Source: Candidatus Curtissbacteria bacterium
GTDB taxonomy: Bacteria; Patescibacteriota; Microgenomatia; Curtissbacterales; GWA2-41-24
Assembly: GCA_024654445.1 (NCBI GenBank)
Contig: JANLHP010000017.1
Span: 1 to 33,008 of the forward strand
DNA: 33,008 bases
Direction of reading: 5' to 3'
Under the pieces are notes generated by a model. The model made no database searches. It was not told where the DNA came from and was given only the letters and a program-made list of their open reading frames with translations. A program made the translations under genes and the position numbers. This document shows, piece by piece, positions 15,187 to 23,438 of the stretch (positions are counted from its first letter, which is position 1; each line of letters opens with the position of its first letter).

Positions 15187-16434
15187 TTACTTTTTCTGCG
15201 TGAATTTTTGCAGTCTCTTTACGGTTTCGTCTTTCCCGAGTATTTCCAGTGATTCGTAAAGCGGAGGTGTCACTTCGCGGCCGGAGACGATATTTCTGAT
15301 TGCTTTTATAAGTTCAATTCTATCTACGCCCTCTTCACGAGCTGTCTCGTCTATTGCACCTTTTATGCTCTGCGCTTTCCATTCTTCTAGCTTTTCAAAT
15401 TTAACTACAGCATCTTCTAAAAATTCCGTTGCTATCGAAACAGGCAGAGGTTCTTTGGGTGGTTCAAACAAGAAATCTACAAGAAGTTTAAATTCACTAA
15501 TTTTGTTGATTCTGTCTTTTGTGATTGGGATGAGTTTTTTAGTAACTTCAGCGTCATAACCTGGAAAAGTTTTAAGAATTTTTGCGAGCAGTTCTTTGTC
15601 GGAGAGCTTCCTAATCCATTGACCATTTAGCCAGTTGAGTTTTTCTACGTTAAATATTGGGCTGTTTTTATTAAGACGTTCTAGGGAAAAAATTTTGGTG
15701 AGATCTTCGAGCGAAAAAATTTCTTTATTGTCTTTGGGTGACCAGCCAAGAAGTACCAAGAAGTTTACAAGTGCTTCAGGCAGATAACCTTCTTCCACAT
15801 ATTCCAAGACGGACTTTGCGCCTTCTCTCTTGCTGAGTTTTTTGTGGTCGTTCCCTAATATCGGTGGTACATGGACAAAATTTGGCGGCTTCCACCCTAA
15901 AGACTCGTATAGGAGCAAATGTTTTGGCGTAGAAGAAATCCATTCGTCTCCTCTTATTACATGAGATATTTTCATTTCATGATCGTCAATAACGGATGCG
16001 AAATGATATGTGGGAAACCCGTCGGATTTTATTATTATGAAATCTTCAAGAACTTTAGACGCGAATTCGACTTTGCCATGGACAACATCCTCCCAGGACA
16101 AGATTCCATCTTCGGGAACACGGACACGCCAAGCCCCTTCATCTTCATAGGCGACGTCTTTCTTCTTAAGTTCTTCCAGGTATTTTTTATAAGTATCGAC
16201 TCTTTCGGACTGCCTGTATTGCTCGTCCCAGATCAAGCCTAAAACTTTAAGACTTTCCTCTATTTTCTCTTCAGATCCTTCGACCAATCTTTTTCTGTCG
16301 GTATCTTCTATTCTTAAAATGAACTTTCCGCCTGACGCTTTTGCAAAAAGGTAGTTGTAAAGGGCTGTTCTTATGTTGCCAATATGAGGTATTCCTGTTG
16401 GCGATGGTGCGTAGCGAACGCGTACTTCGGACAT
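15187..16434 (-). CDS. gltX: Glutamate--tRNA ligase (GluRS)
   Basis: 415 aa, shorter than the usual 460-480 aa of bacterial GluRS; the shortening appears to be at the C-terminal anticodon-binding region. Class I signatures are clear: APSPTGIPHIGN with the HIGN variant at 17-20, and DHKKLSKREGAKSV near residue 200. It charges tRNA-Glu with glutamate in the cytoplasm. With tRNA-Gln in the window and no GlnRS seen, it may also mischarge tRNA-Gln for GatCAB transamidation; this is inferred from family knowledge. ATG at 16432-16434 is preceded at 6 nt by TACAAT, with TTGGGT 18 bp further up, predicting a leaderless mRNA. It is divergent from the anchored protein at 16453. Confidence 0.95.
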   Translation of the reverse strand: MSEVRVRYAPSPTGIPHIGNIRTALYNYLFAKASGGKFILRIEDTDRKRLVEGSEEKIEESLKVLGLIWDEQYRQSERVDTYKKYLEELKKKDVAYEDEGAWRVRVPEDGILSWEDVVHGKVEFASKVLEDFIIIKSDGFPTYHFASVIDDHEMKISHVIRGDEWISSTPKHLLLYESLGWKPPNFVHVPPILGNDHKKLSKREGAKSVLEYVEEGYLPEALVNFLVLLGWSPKDNKEIFSLEDLTKIFSLERLNKNSPIFNVEKLNWLNGQWIRKLSDKELLAKILKTFPGYDAEVTKKLIPITKDRINKISEFKLLVDFLFEPPKEPLPVSIATEFLEDAVVKFEKLEEWKAQSIKGAIDETAREEGVDRIELIKAIRNIVSGREVTPPLYESLEILGKDETVKRLQKFTQKK

Positions 16435-16440
16435 GCTAAA

Positions 16441-16470
16441 ATTGTATCATCGATGTCTTCTCTAACCCAA
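16441..16470 (-). promoter_or_regulatory. gltX promoter
   Basis: Minus strand TTGGGT (16470-16465), 18-bp spacer, TACAAT (16446-16441). The -10 ends exactly 6 nt before the gltX ATG. Confidence 0.6.
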
Positions 16471-17481
16471 ACAGCTATATTTTCCCATAAAGCTTTCAGG
16501 TGGGCACTGCTTACTGTTGCCGTTATTGTCTCCTTAATTGTACTTTTTATGATCGGAATGTCTTTGAAGAATTCTTTTTTTCCTTCAGCGCCTCTACCTG
16601 GAACTGTTTCATTTGGAAAAATTCCCAGGATGGATTTAACCTTAGGAATTGCCCCGACACCGGGAACTACATATCAGCTGGAGAATATTAGCGGAGACTT
16701 ACCTGCGCTTTCTCCGTTTTTTAAAGTTTTCGCAATCGCCATGCCTGAACCTTCGTTTGGGGCGCAACAAAGGATTATATCGAGTGCTTTGGGAATTGGC
16801 TTTGGTCAAACACCTCAAGACACTGGCACGTCATTAATATTTAGAGACGACGAGGATCCTTCAAAGATTTTGACCGTAGATATTTTGAGCGGTAATTTTA
16901 CTTTTGACAGTGGTTTCATGAACGACCCGAAGTTGTCGAGTTCCCGGTCAAAGGATGCCGCTTTTGCGATAGCAGAAGCTTCCAGTTTTTTTGGTCGCTG
17001 GGGCATAAGTCTTGAAGATTATCCAGAAGAGCTGGCCCAAACACGAATGCTGAGAATCGAAAACGGGGTATTGGTTGATGCTAATTCGCTTTCACAGTCA
17101 AATGTAGTTGAAGTAACTTTTAGGCCAGGGCCTATAGACAACGCGCCTGTAATTTTGTTGAGGGAAAACGATGCACCGCTCGTCGCTCTTGTTTTTGATG
17201 ACGAGGTTGTTAGGGCGAAAGTAAATATTGTTCCAGTACAAAAATATAAATTTGCAACTTATCCTCTGAAGGGAACTGCCCGGGCGTTTGAAGAATTAAA
17301 AGCAGGAAAAGCTGCTTTCAGTAAAGCTCATGCGGGAAAGATTTCCATACTTGATGTGTCGATTGGATATGTTGTTTCTCAAAATTCCCGAGATTTTTTG
17401 CAACCGGTTTATATATTTGGCGGTGTTGATGGTTTTGCCGCTTATGTACCGGCCGTTTCTAGTGAATGGCTTAAGGATTAA
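16453..17481 (+). CDS. Membrane-anchored protein of unknown function
   Basis: 342 aa from the ATG at 16453; a longer in-frame reading from 16384 would run back through the gltX start and is unlikely. One N-terminal helix (about residues 16-38) after a short polar tail, then a soluble extracytoplasmic region of about 300 aa. That region has mixed beta-rich segments: GTVSFGKIPRMDL, TYQLENISGDLP, ILTVDILSGNFTF and ISILDVSIGYVV. No family recognised and no catalytic motif visible. It may be an envelope assembly factor, which is inference from topology alone. Its 3' end overlaps the convergent carboxypeptidase gene by 11 bp. Confidence 0.72.
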   Translation: MSSLTQTAIFSHKAFRWALLTVAVIVSLIVLFMIGMSLKNSFFPSAPLPGTVSFGKIPRMDLTLGIAPTPGTTYQLENISGDLPALSPFFKVFAIAMPEPSFGAQQRIISSALGIGFGQTPQDTGTSLIFRDDEDPSKILTVDILSGNFTFDSGFMNDPKLSSSRSKDAAFAIAEASSFFGRWGISLEDYPEELAQTRMLRIENGVLVDANSLSQSNVVEVTFRPGPIDNAPVILLRENDAPLVALVFDDEVVRAKVNIVPVQKYKFATYPLKGTARAFEELKAGKAAFSKAHAGKISILDVSIGYVVSQNSRDFLQPVYIFGGVDGFAAYVPAVSSEWLKD

Positions 17482-18376
17482 CCCAATAGTGGTTTTTAAA
17501 CGCCCATTCGATCAGCGCCTTTGATTCAACAAACCTGCTTTCAGATTTTAGAATGACAGTAATTATTGTGTTTCCGTTCCTGGCCGTTTGAGAAAGCAGA
17601 ATTTCCTTAGACCCTTCCGTCTGACCCGTCTTAACACCAATTACCCCTTCGACTTCTTCTAATAATTCGTTGGTGCTTTGCAGAAAATAGGTTTTGTTTC
17701 CGGTAAGATCTGTAACGACTGTGCTTTTTGTCGCAACAATTTTGGCAATTAATGGGTTGGAAACGGAAACTTTAGCAAGTTTTGCAAGATCGCTTGCTGT
17801 ACTAAAGTAAGCAGGATCATCAAAGCCGGCGGGGTTAGTGTAATGAGTATTGTTCATGCCGAGTTCCAAGGCTTTCTGGTTCATTTCGCGAACAAATTCA
17901 CCAATATTATTACTGCAAGAATAAGCGAGTGCGTAAGCGGCGTCGTTACCAGAGACAACGAGCATGCCATAAAGCAGACTTTTAATGGTTACTTTGTCAC
18001 CCTGAGAAAGACCCATGCTGTTTGGTGATTGTTCGATGTAGGTTACTGTAACCACATCGTCTGGAGAACATTTTTCTAAGGCAACGAGCGCTGTCATTAA
18101 TTTTGCGGTTGACGCTGGAAGGAGTCTGAGATGTGGATTTTTCTCAAACAGAACAACGCCGCTCTTGGCGTCGATTATAACCGCTGATTGAGCTGAAATT
18201 TGAGGTGATGGTTGCGGATTTTCAACGGGCAAAGGATAAGGGAATAGTTTCGGTAGATCTTCAGTTTGCAGTGGTTGAGTTTTTTTCTTGACTCGAGTTT
18301 CAACGTTTGGTTTTGTAATTACTAAAAGAAGTGAGGCGAAGATTAAGGCAATTATCAAAAAACGTACGTACTTCAC
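17471..18376 (-). CDS. Serine-type D-alanyl-D-alanine carboxypeptidase (PBP5-like)
   Basis: 301 aa. N-terminal signal anchor (about 5-21), then a penicillin-binding carboxypeptidase domain with all three motifs: STAK at 89-92 (nucleophile Ser89), SGN at 142-144, and KTG at 249-251. It removes the terminal D-Ala of peptidoglycan stem peptides outside the membrane. It lacks the C-terminal beta-domain and amphipathic anchor of PBP5; the N-terminal anchor may replace it. Start is GTG at 18374-18376, one base after the aspS TGA stop, so it is translated by coupling with aspS. The 3' end overlaps the convergent gene by 11 bp. Confidence 0.93.
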   Translation of the reverse strand: MKYVRFLIIALIFASLLLVITKPNVETRVKKKTQPLQTEDLPKLFPYPLPVENPQPSPQISAQSAVIIDAKSGVVLFEKNPHLRLLPASTAKLMTALVALEKCSPDDVVTVTYIEQSPNSMGLSQGDKVTIKSLLYGMLVVSGNDAAYALAYSCSNNIGEFVREMNQKALELGMNNTHYTNPAGFDDPAYFSTASDLAKLAKVSVSNPLIAKIVATKSTVVTDLTGNKTYFLQSTNELLEEVEGVIGVKTGQTEGSKEILLSQTARNGNTIITVILKSESRFVESKALIEWAFKNHYWVNP

Positions 18377-18377
18377 A

Positions 18378-19706
18378 TCATTTTTCTTGAGTCGAAAATC
18401 TTGTGTCGACTCTTTCCATGTCCCTGGGGAAAAGAGAGGCTTCTCTTACATTTTGGAGACCTAAGATGTTCATTGTTATTCTTTCCGATCCGAACGAGAA
18501 ACCCCCTTCTGGCGGCATCCCGTATTTAAAAGCTTGTAAGTATAGTTCGCTTTTGGCCAAATCTACTCCTCTTTCTTTGGCTCTTTTTGTAAGTTCTTCT
18601 AGGTCGTTGACTCTTTGACCGCCTGTGAGCCATTCGACTCCCCTGCCGATAAGATCAAAGCTTAAAGTGTATTCAGAATCCTCCGGGTCGACAAATGTGT
18701 AGAATGGTCTTTTGCTTGTTGGGAAATGAGTAACAAAAACCAGTTCGGAATCTTTCTCTTCTTGCGCCCATTTGTATATTTCTTTTTCGTCTTCGGGAGA
18801 AAGATCCGGTTCTTTCTTGGCTTCTCTTCCTGTTCTCTTGGCAATTATTTCCTGTGCTTCTCTTAGTTTAATTCTTGGTATTTCGCCTTTTACTTTTGGC
18901 AAGCTTGCTTCAAGCAATTTTAGTTCGTCGCCGGCTTCTGATTCTACTTTGTCAAAGATATATTTAATAACATACTCTGCCATGTCTATTATTTCTTCCC
19001 AATTTTCTATAAATCCAAACTCCGCATCGAGCGTTGTTACTTCTGCAAGATGACGGGTTGTAACGCTTGGCTCTGCGCGAAGGGTTTTGTTAACAGCAAA
19101 AACTCTCTCGAAAACGCCAACAAGAATTTGTTTGTAAAATTGAGGGCTTTGAGCAAGAAGTGCTTTGTGGTCGAAATATTTCACCTCGAACATTTCCGAC
19201 CCGCCTTCCGCACCTTGAGGAATAATTACGGGCGATTGGAATTCTGTAAAATCTTTTTCCTTAAGACTTCTTCGGAAAGCGTCGATTATAACTTCTTGAA
19301 CTTTGAAGATCGCTCTGACTTTTGGATGCCTGAGAGTAAGGCTTCGAAAGTCCAACAATGTAGGTAGTTCCAAATCCAGGGTTTCTTGGCCCATGTCAAA
19401 AGGAAGTTCGTGGGCTTGCGATAACACTTCAACTTTTCCGATTTTAAGCTCTACTTCGCCTGTTTTTAGCTTTTTATTGACCATCGCAGGTGGACGTTTT
19501 TGAACTTCGCCTTCGATCTTTACTACGTACTGGGGTTTTAGTGAAACTACATCTTCGCCCGAGCCAACTGCTTGAATAGAACCACTGTAATCGTGAATAT
19601 CGACGAAAGTAATTTTGCCGTGATCTCTTTTGGTGTCGACCCAACCATAAACGGTAACTTTTTCACCTGCTTTGACGGGAGTATCTGCGATCGTTGTTCG
19701 AGGCAT
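18378..19706 (-). CDS. aspS: Aspartate--tRNA ligase, archaeal-type (probably non-discriminating)
   Basis: 442 aa, typical of archaeal/eukaryotic-type AspRS and much shorter than the roughly 590 aa bacterial type with its GAD insertion, which is absent. The N-terminal OB fold contains KVTVYGWVDTKRDHGKI. The class II core follows: EGGSEMFEVKYF, LAQSPQFYKQ, motif 2 around FAVNKTLRAEPSVTTRHLAE, and motif 3 GGFSFGSERITMNILGL through FPRD. This type often also charges tRNA-Asn, with amidation by GatCAB; that specificity is inference. ATG at 19704-19706 lies 6 nt after a TAGAAT -10 box. It heads an operon with the carboxypeptidase. Confidence 0.93.
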   Translation of the reverse strand: MPRTTIADTPVKAGEKVTVYGWVDTKRDHGKITFVDIHDYSGSIQAVGSGEDVVSLKPQYVVKIEGEVQKRPPAMVNKKLKTGEVELKIGKVEVLSQAHELPFDMGQETLDLELPTLLDFRSLTLRHPKVRAIFKVQEVIIDAFRRSLKEKDFTEFQSPVIIPQGAEGGSEMFEVKYFDHKALLAQSPQFYKQILVGVFERVFAVNKTLRAEPSVTTRHLAEVTTLDAEFGFIENWEEIIDMAEYVIKYIFDKVESEAGDELKLLEASLPKVKGEIPRIKLREAQEIIAKRTGREAKKEPDLSPEDEKEIYKWAQEEKDSELVFVTHFPTSKRPFYTFVDPEDSEYTLSFDLIGRGVEWLTGGQRVNDLEELTKRAKERGVDLAKSELYLQAFKYGMPPEGGFSFGSERITMNILGLQNVREASLFPRDMERVDTRFSTQEK

Positions 19707-19712
19707 ATGTAA

Positions 19713-19743
19713 ATTCTAAACTAAATAGATTTGACCCGTCCAA
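19713..19743 (-). promoter_or_regulatory. aspS promoter
   Basis: Minus strand TTGGAC (19743-19738), 19-bp spacer, TAGAAT (19718-19713), ending 6 nt before the ATG. The spacer is long but the -10 position matches other genes in the window. Confidence 0.5.
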
Positions 19744-19747
19744 TCTT

Positions 19748-20034
19748 ACCTTTCGCCTTACTAGATTTCTAGTGCGGTTTAAGGGGCTATTTTGGCCGGG
19801 CTTGCCCCGTTAGGAATATGGTTCACTTGTTATGTGAGATTATTGGGTGAACCCTTAACAGGGCTTGCATTCAAAGCTAAAGTTTGATACATTTTTAGAA
19901 ATGGCTTTGAATTTTGTAGTTGTTACTCTCCTTACACAAGGTCTCTTGCTTGGCAAGAGGCTTCGGGAGGGTATGGCTTAAAATTTTAAAGCCAGTCTTA
20001 CAAAAGATTACCTCCTAAAAGCAGGAGGTTTTTT
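19748..20034 (+). ncRNA. Structured RNA candidate, unassigned family
   Basis: No gene fits 19744-20061, but the segment folds densely. Stems seen: ACTAG/CTAGT near 19760-19773; GGGGC (19783-19787) with GCCCC (19804-19808); GTTAG (19809-19813) with TTAAC (19855-19859), enclosing GGTTCAC/GTGAACC (19820-19826, 19847-19853); TTCAAAGC/GCTTTGAA (19870-19877, 19904-19911); ACTCTCC/GGGAGGGT enclosing CTCTTGC/GCAAGAG (19925-19972); GGCTT/AAGCC (19975-19993). The last hairpin is a terminator. The GCCCC strand has two possible partners, so alternative folds exist. It could be a stand-alone RNA or a leader controlling the 67-aa gene. tmRNA, RNase P and SRP signatures are absent. Confidence 0.5.
20010..20034 (+). 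terminator. Intrinsic terminator (or attenuator)
   Basis: ACCTCCT (20010-20016), loop AAAAGC, AGGAGGT (20023-20029), then a run of six T. It ends the structured RNA and lies 27 bp upstream of the 67-aa gene. The same purine arm resembles a Shine-Dalgarno sequence. Confidence 0.85.
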
Positions 20035-20061
20035 AATGGCTAAAAAGGAGGTGAAACTATT

Positions 20062-20265
20062 ATGTCAGAGAGAGATCAACCGAACAGAGAATTGATTTTC
20101 AGAATGCCGGGCCAGGTTGAAGTCCGGGCTACTAAACCGCAACATTTGGTAGAGCACGGTATTGAAATGCATCCTGACGGTGTTGGAAGAATTTGGGGTC
20201 AAGAGGCAGCCGAGGAATATTCACAAATAAGAAGGGCGACTTCTATCAACGAAGTCATTGACTAG
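20062..20265 (+). CDS. Small acidic protein of unknown function (67 aa)
   Basis: A strong Shine-Dalgarno (AAAAAGGAGGTG) sits 9 nt before the ATG, supporting translation. The 67-aa product has charged and polar composition with no membrane segment: a beta-like opening (RELIFRMPGQVEVRA), GIEMHPDGVGRIWGQEAA in the middle, and a helical end (EEYSQIRRATSINEVID). No family recognised. It follows the structured RNA and terminator, so its expression may depend on read-through of that hairpin. It is convergent with recJ, and a CTTAGTTG/CAACTAAG hairpin (20312-20334) lies at the recJ stop. Confidence 0.6.
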   Translation: MSERDQPNRELIFRMPGQVEVRATKPQHLVEHGIEMHPDGVGRIWGQEAAEEYSQIRRATSINEVID

Positions 20266-20312
20266 GCAAATAGAAGAATTAATCAAAGAGAATTTGTTAA
20301 CAATATGAACGC

Positions 20313-21944
20313 TTAGTTGCTGTTTACAACTAAGTCTCGGATTTTGAGTTGGATTGTACCGTTGCCCGCGTACTTGTCATCTTCGAGTGTGTAGACTAGG
20401 TCTATAAGACTGCCTGGCCTTATTTCTGTTCTCATGTTGCCAATGTTAAATCCAATTGCGCCGATGCCATCTAGCTGGAGTTTTAAGTGGCGGCTTTGAG
20501 GTCCGACTCCTCTCACATCTTCGACGATCATTCTTCTTGTAAGGAATAATGGAAGGGGGTTTGCTATGCCGTAAGGCTCGAATGTTCCGACGGCCTTTAC
20601 ATTCGCCTCCGTCATGTCTTCTTTCTCGAGTTCACACTCAACTTCGATTGTCGGAGTTAAGATTTCTTCTGTAATTTTAGATTCTGCGTACTTTATAATT
20701 TTTTCTTTGAACATTTCGATATGTTTTGTTTCTATTGTGAAGCCTGCTGCCATCGGGTGGCCTCCGCCGTCGACTAAATATTCTGACGATTCCCTGATCG
20801 CTTCCACAATATTAAATCCTGCGATGGAACGCGCGGAACCTTTAGAAAAAGTTACGCCTTTGGAGATGACGATCATTGGTCTGTAATGTGCTTCTACTAG
20901 TCGGGACGCGACAAGACCAATTATTCCTTCGTGCCATTCTTCGTGTGAAATTACACCTATAATGGAACTTTTATCGACCATGCTTATTGCGTGATCTACT
21001 GCTTTGATGGTGAGATCTTGCCTTCTGACGTTTGTTTTACCAAGGAGCTTGGCGAGCGAGTTCGCCTGTTCTTCACTTTTTGCACAAAGAAGTCTTAGCG
21101 CATCAATACCGTGCTCTATTCTACCCATCGCGTTAATCCGGGGGGCAATGATGTGCCCAATTTCGTAGGTTGTAATTGGGCCGTTTATGCGAGATTCGGT
21201 AATTAGTGCTTTAATACCTGGCCTTTTCGTTTTTCTAAGTTTTTCTAAACCCAGTTTTACAACGGCTCTGTTTGCTCCGACGAGAGGCATGAGATCAGCG
21301 ACCGTCGCTATCGCTGCGAGCTCGAGTTTATCAGTCAACTTTTCTTTGTAGTCGGGTTTCAGCGTTTCTATAATCTGCCAGCAGAAGCGCCAGGAAACCC
21401 CGGCCCCGCACAATTCGGTTGTATGGACGAGTGCGTACGATTTTGGTGGAATTTTTGGCAGAACGTGGTGATCCGTTATTACAACGTCTACGCCCAAACT
21501 TTTGGCAAAGTCTACCTGTTCAACTGCTGTTACTCCGTTGTCGACTGTAATTATGAGCTTTACTCCTTCCCTTGCTAATTTTTCTATTCCTGCCTTTGAT
21601 AGGCCGTATCCTTCGGTTATTCTGTGAGGAACGTAGGGGAGAATATTGGCGCCGAGATCGTAAAGTGTTTCCCACATAATGGCTGTCGCGTTAAGACCGT
21701 CGGCGTCGTAATCGGAATAAACAACGCATTTTTCCTTGGCTTTAATGGCTGTAATTACTCTCTTTTTCCCTTTTTCTAAATCGGAAATTTTAACTTCCAA
21801 TATTTGGTCTATCGTGGGATTCAAGAAGTCTTTGATTTTTTTTGGGGTTGTGAGTCCTCTATTTTCCGCGAGTATTTTAAGAAGCCAATCCTTATTTTTC
21901 TTAATGGGAGCCTTACTTTTTACCTTCCAAACGAATTTAGTCAT
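20313..21944 (-). CDS. recJ: Single-stranded-DNA-specific exonuclease RecJ
   Basis: 543 aa, close to the normal length. Motifs of the DHH phosphoesterase superfamily are in order: SDYDADGLNATAI at 77-89, VDNGVTA at 134-140, VVITDHHVLP with the DHH triad at 158-160, and the DHHA1 segment DGGGHPMAAGF near 395. A C-terminal OB-like domain follows (ANVKAVGTFEPYGIANP). RecJ degrades single-stranded DNA 5' to 3' with Mn2+ or Mg2+ in RecF-type recombination and mismatch repair. ATG at 21942-21944, with TAAAAT 7 nt upstream, consistent with the short-leader promoters elsewhere in the window. It is divergent from cca. Confidence 0.95.
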   Translation of the reverse strand: MTKFVWKVKSKAPIKKNKDWLLKILAENRGLTTPKKIKDFLNPTIDQILEVKISDLEKGKKRVITAIKAKEKCVVYSDYDADGLNATAIMWETLYDLGANILPYVPHRITEGYGLSKAGIEKLAREGVKLIITVDNGVTAVEQVDFAKSLGVDVVITDHHVLPKIPPKSYALVHTTELCGAGVSWRFCWQIIETLKPDYKEKLTDKLELAAIATVADLMPLVGANRAVVKLGLEKLRKTKRPGIKALITESRINGPITTYEIGHIIAPRINAMGRIEHGIDALRLLCAKSEEQANSLAKLLGKTNVRRQDLTIKAVDHAISMVDKSSIIGVISHEEWHEGIIGLVASRLVEAHYRPMIVISKGVTFSKGSARSIAGFNIVEAIRESSEYLVDGGGHPMAAGFTIETKHIEMFKEKIIKYAESKITEEILTPTIEVECELEKEDMTEANVKAVGTFEPYGIANPLPLFLTRRMIVEDVRGVGPQSRHLKLQLDGIGAIGFNIGNMRTEIRPGSLIDLVYTLEDDKYAGNGTIQLKIRDLVVNSN

Positions 21945-21985
21945 TTAAAATATTTTAACAAGACATTATATCAGCAGACTTATTC

Positions 21986-22041
21986 ACTGAGCGAGCGATG
22001 CGAGTCGAAGTGTCATAATGTATGACTTCGACAAGCTCAGT
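21986..22041. repeat. Imperfect inverted repeat between recJ and cca
   Basis: ACTGAGC (21986-21992) pairs with GCTCAGT (22035-22041), and GTCGAAGTGTCA (22004-22015) pairs with TGACTTCGAC (22023-22032) with a small bulge. TTCGACAAGCTCAGT-type sequence is a common dispersed repeat in bacterial genomes. It fills most of the divergent intergenic gap. Confidence 0.6.
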
Positions 22042-22079
22042 CAATAATGATCCACGTTATTCTTTGAGCCTCGTTAATA

Positions 22080-22085
22080 TATAAT
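22080..22085 (+). promoter_or_regulatory. cca -10 box
   Basis: A perfect TATAAT ends 6 nt before the cca ATG at 22092. The -35 position (TTATTC at 17 bp) is weak. Predicts a leaderless mRNA. Confidence 0.6.
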
Positions 22086-22091
22086 TTCATT

Positions 22092-23438
22092 ATGGTGGAT
22101 GAAAAAGTAAAAGAAATTATGAATAAACTCGAAAAAGCCGGTTTCGAGGTCGCTGTGGTTGGAGGCGCGGTGCGTGATATTCTGGCCAAAAAGGAACCTG
22201 TGGATTGGGACCTTACGACCAACGCCAAACCGGAGGAAATTTTGAAAATATTTCCGAAGGCTTTTTACAATAATAGGTTCGGCACGGTTGCTATCGGAGA
22301 GGAAGGCAAAAACGTTGTTGAAATTACTACGTACAGAAAAGATGTCGAGTATTCGGATAGCCGTCACCCCGACCGTGTTGAGTGGGGAGAAAAGCTTGAA
22401 GAGGATTTGGCAAGGCGTGATTTTACGATAAATGCTGTTGCTCTTAGATTCAAAGACGGAGAGCTTGATGAGACGCCTATTGATCCGTTCGGGGGAGTTA
22501 GTGACTTTGCGAAAAAGGTGATTAGAACTGTTGGAGACCCAGACAAAAGGTTCAAGGAGGACGCCTTGCGGCTTTTAAGAGCTGTAAGATTCACGGCTAC
22601 TTTGGATTTTGAAATCGAAGAAAAGACGTTCGCGGCGATTGGCAAAAACGCTAAATTACTTTCTAAAATTTCCGGTGAGCGCATACGTGATGAGCTTTTC
22701 AAGATGATCGCGAGCGGTAAAGGGGCAGAAGGAATTCTACTTGCGAGAGACACTGGCTTGTTGGCAGTTTTTATGCCGGAGCTTGAAAAGTGTTTTGCCG
22801 TTGAGCAGAAGAGCCCAAAGAGGCATCACATTTTTGACGTTGGCACTCATTGTGTAATGAGCTTGAAGCACACTCCATCCAATGACACGATAACGAGATT
22901 TGCAACGCTTCTTCACGACATCGGTAAAGCGGAAGTTGCAGATGTTACGGAAGAAGGAGTCAGGACCTTTTATAACCATGAAGTCGTCGGTTCCAGAATC
23001 GCAAATAAAATTTCTGACAGGCTTCATTTGTCGCGCGAACAAAAAGAAAAAGTATTTAAACTTGTGAGGTGGCACCAGTTTAGCGTTAACGAGGAGCAGA
23101 CCGATAAGGCGATAAGACGATTTATTAAAAATGTGGGGTTGGAGAATATTGACGACATGATTGATCTTCGAATTGGGGATAGGCTGGGGGGAGGGCTGGA
23201 GGAAGCAGAAGGATGGCGCCTAAAGCTTTTTAAGCAGAGAATTGCGGATGTTCTTAAAAAACCGTTTACAGTTGCCGATCTTAAGATTAACGGGCGTGAT
23301 GTGATGGAGATTTTAGGGCTTGAACCCGGGCCAAAAGTTGGAGAAATTTTAAATAAATTGTTTGAGGAAGTTTTGGAAGATGATAAGAAAAATAAGAGAG
23401 ACTACTTGATCTCAAGGATTAAAGAATTATCTAGTTGA
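22092..23438 (+). CDS. cca: CCA tRNA nucleotidyltransferase (class II) with HD domain
   Basis: 448 aa. The nucleotidyltransferase head has VVGGAVRD at 22-29 and the metal-binding DWD at 38-40 (VDWDLTT), then RRDFTINAVAL near residue 114 and the RNA-binding DPDKRFKEDALRLLRAVRF segment near 153-171. An HD domain follows with LLHDIGKAEV near 275. The enzyme adds CCA to tRNA 3' ends without a template in the cytoplasm. The tRNA-Gln in this window lacks an encoded CCA, so it needs this activity. The HD part may give phosphatase or phosphodiesterase activity, as in some family members. Poly(A) polymerase is the alternative for this family but context favours CCA addition. Confidence 0.9.
   Translation: MVDEKVKEIMNKLEKAGFEVAVVGGAVRDILAKKEPVDWDLTTNAKPEEILKIFPKAFYNNRFGTVAIGEEGKNVVEITTYRKDVEYSDSRHPDRVEWGEKLEEDLARRDFTINAVALRFKDGELDETPIDPFGGVSDFAKKVIRTVGDPDKRFKEDALRLLRAVRFTATLDFEIEEKTFAAIGKNAKLLSKISGERIRDELFKMIASGKGAEGILLARDTGLLAVFMPELEKCFAVEQKSPKRHHIFDVGTHCVMSLKHTPSNDTITRFATLLHDIGKAEVADVTEEGVRTFYNHEVVGSRIANKISDRLHLSREQKEKVFKLVRWHQFSVNEEQTDKAIRRFIKNVGLENIDDMIDLRIGDRLGGGLEEAEGWRLKLFKQRIADVLKKPFTVADLKINGRDVMEILGLEPGPKVGEILNKLFEEVLEDDKKNKRDYLISRIKELSS

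Noticed and set aside
16384-16452. Longer N-terminus for the anchored protein at 16453
   Set aside because: The extension runs antisense through the gltX start and encodes a Cys/Trp-rich stretch unlike a signal; the ATG at 16453 gives a normal anchor.
19748-20034. tmRNA, RNase P RNA or SRP RNA
   Set aside because: GGGGCTATTTTGG looks slightly like a tmRNA 5' end and the reverse strand has a GGCCAAAATAG resembling RNase P, but the tRNA-like 3' end, tag reading frame, GAGGAAAGTC, ACAGAA and SRP tetraloop motifs are all missing.
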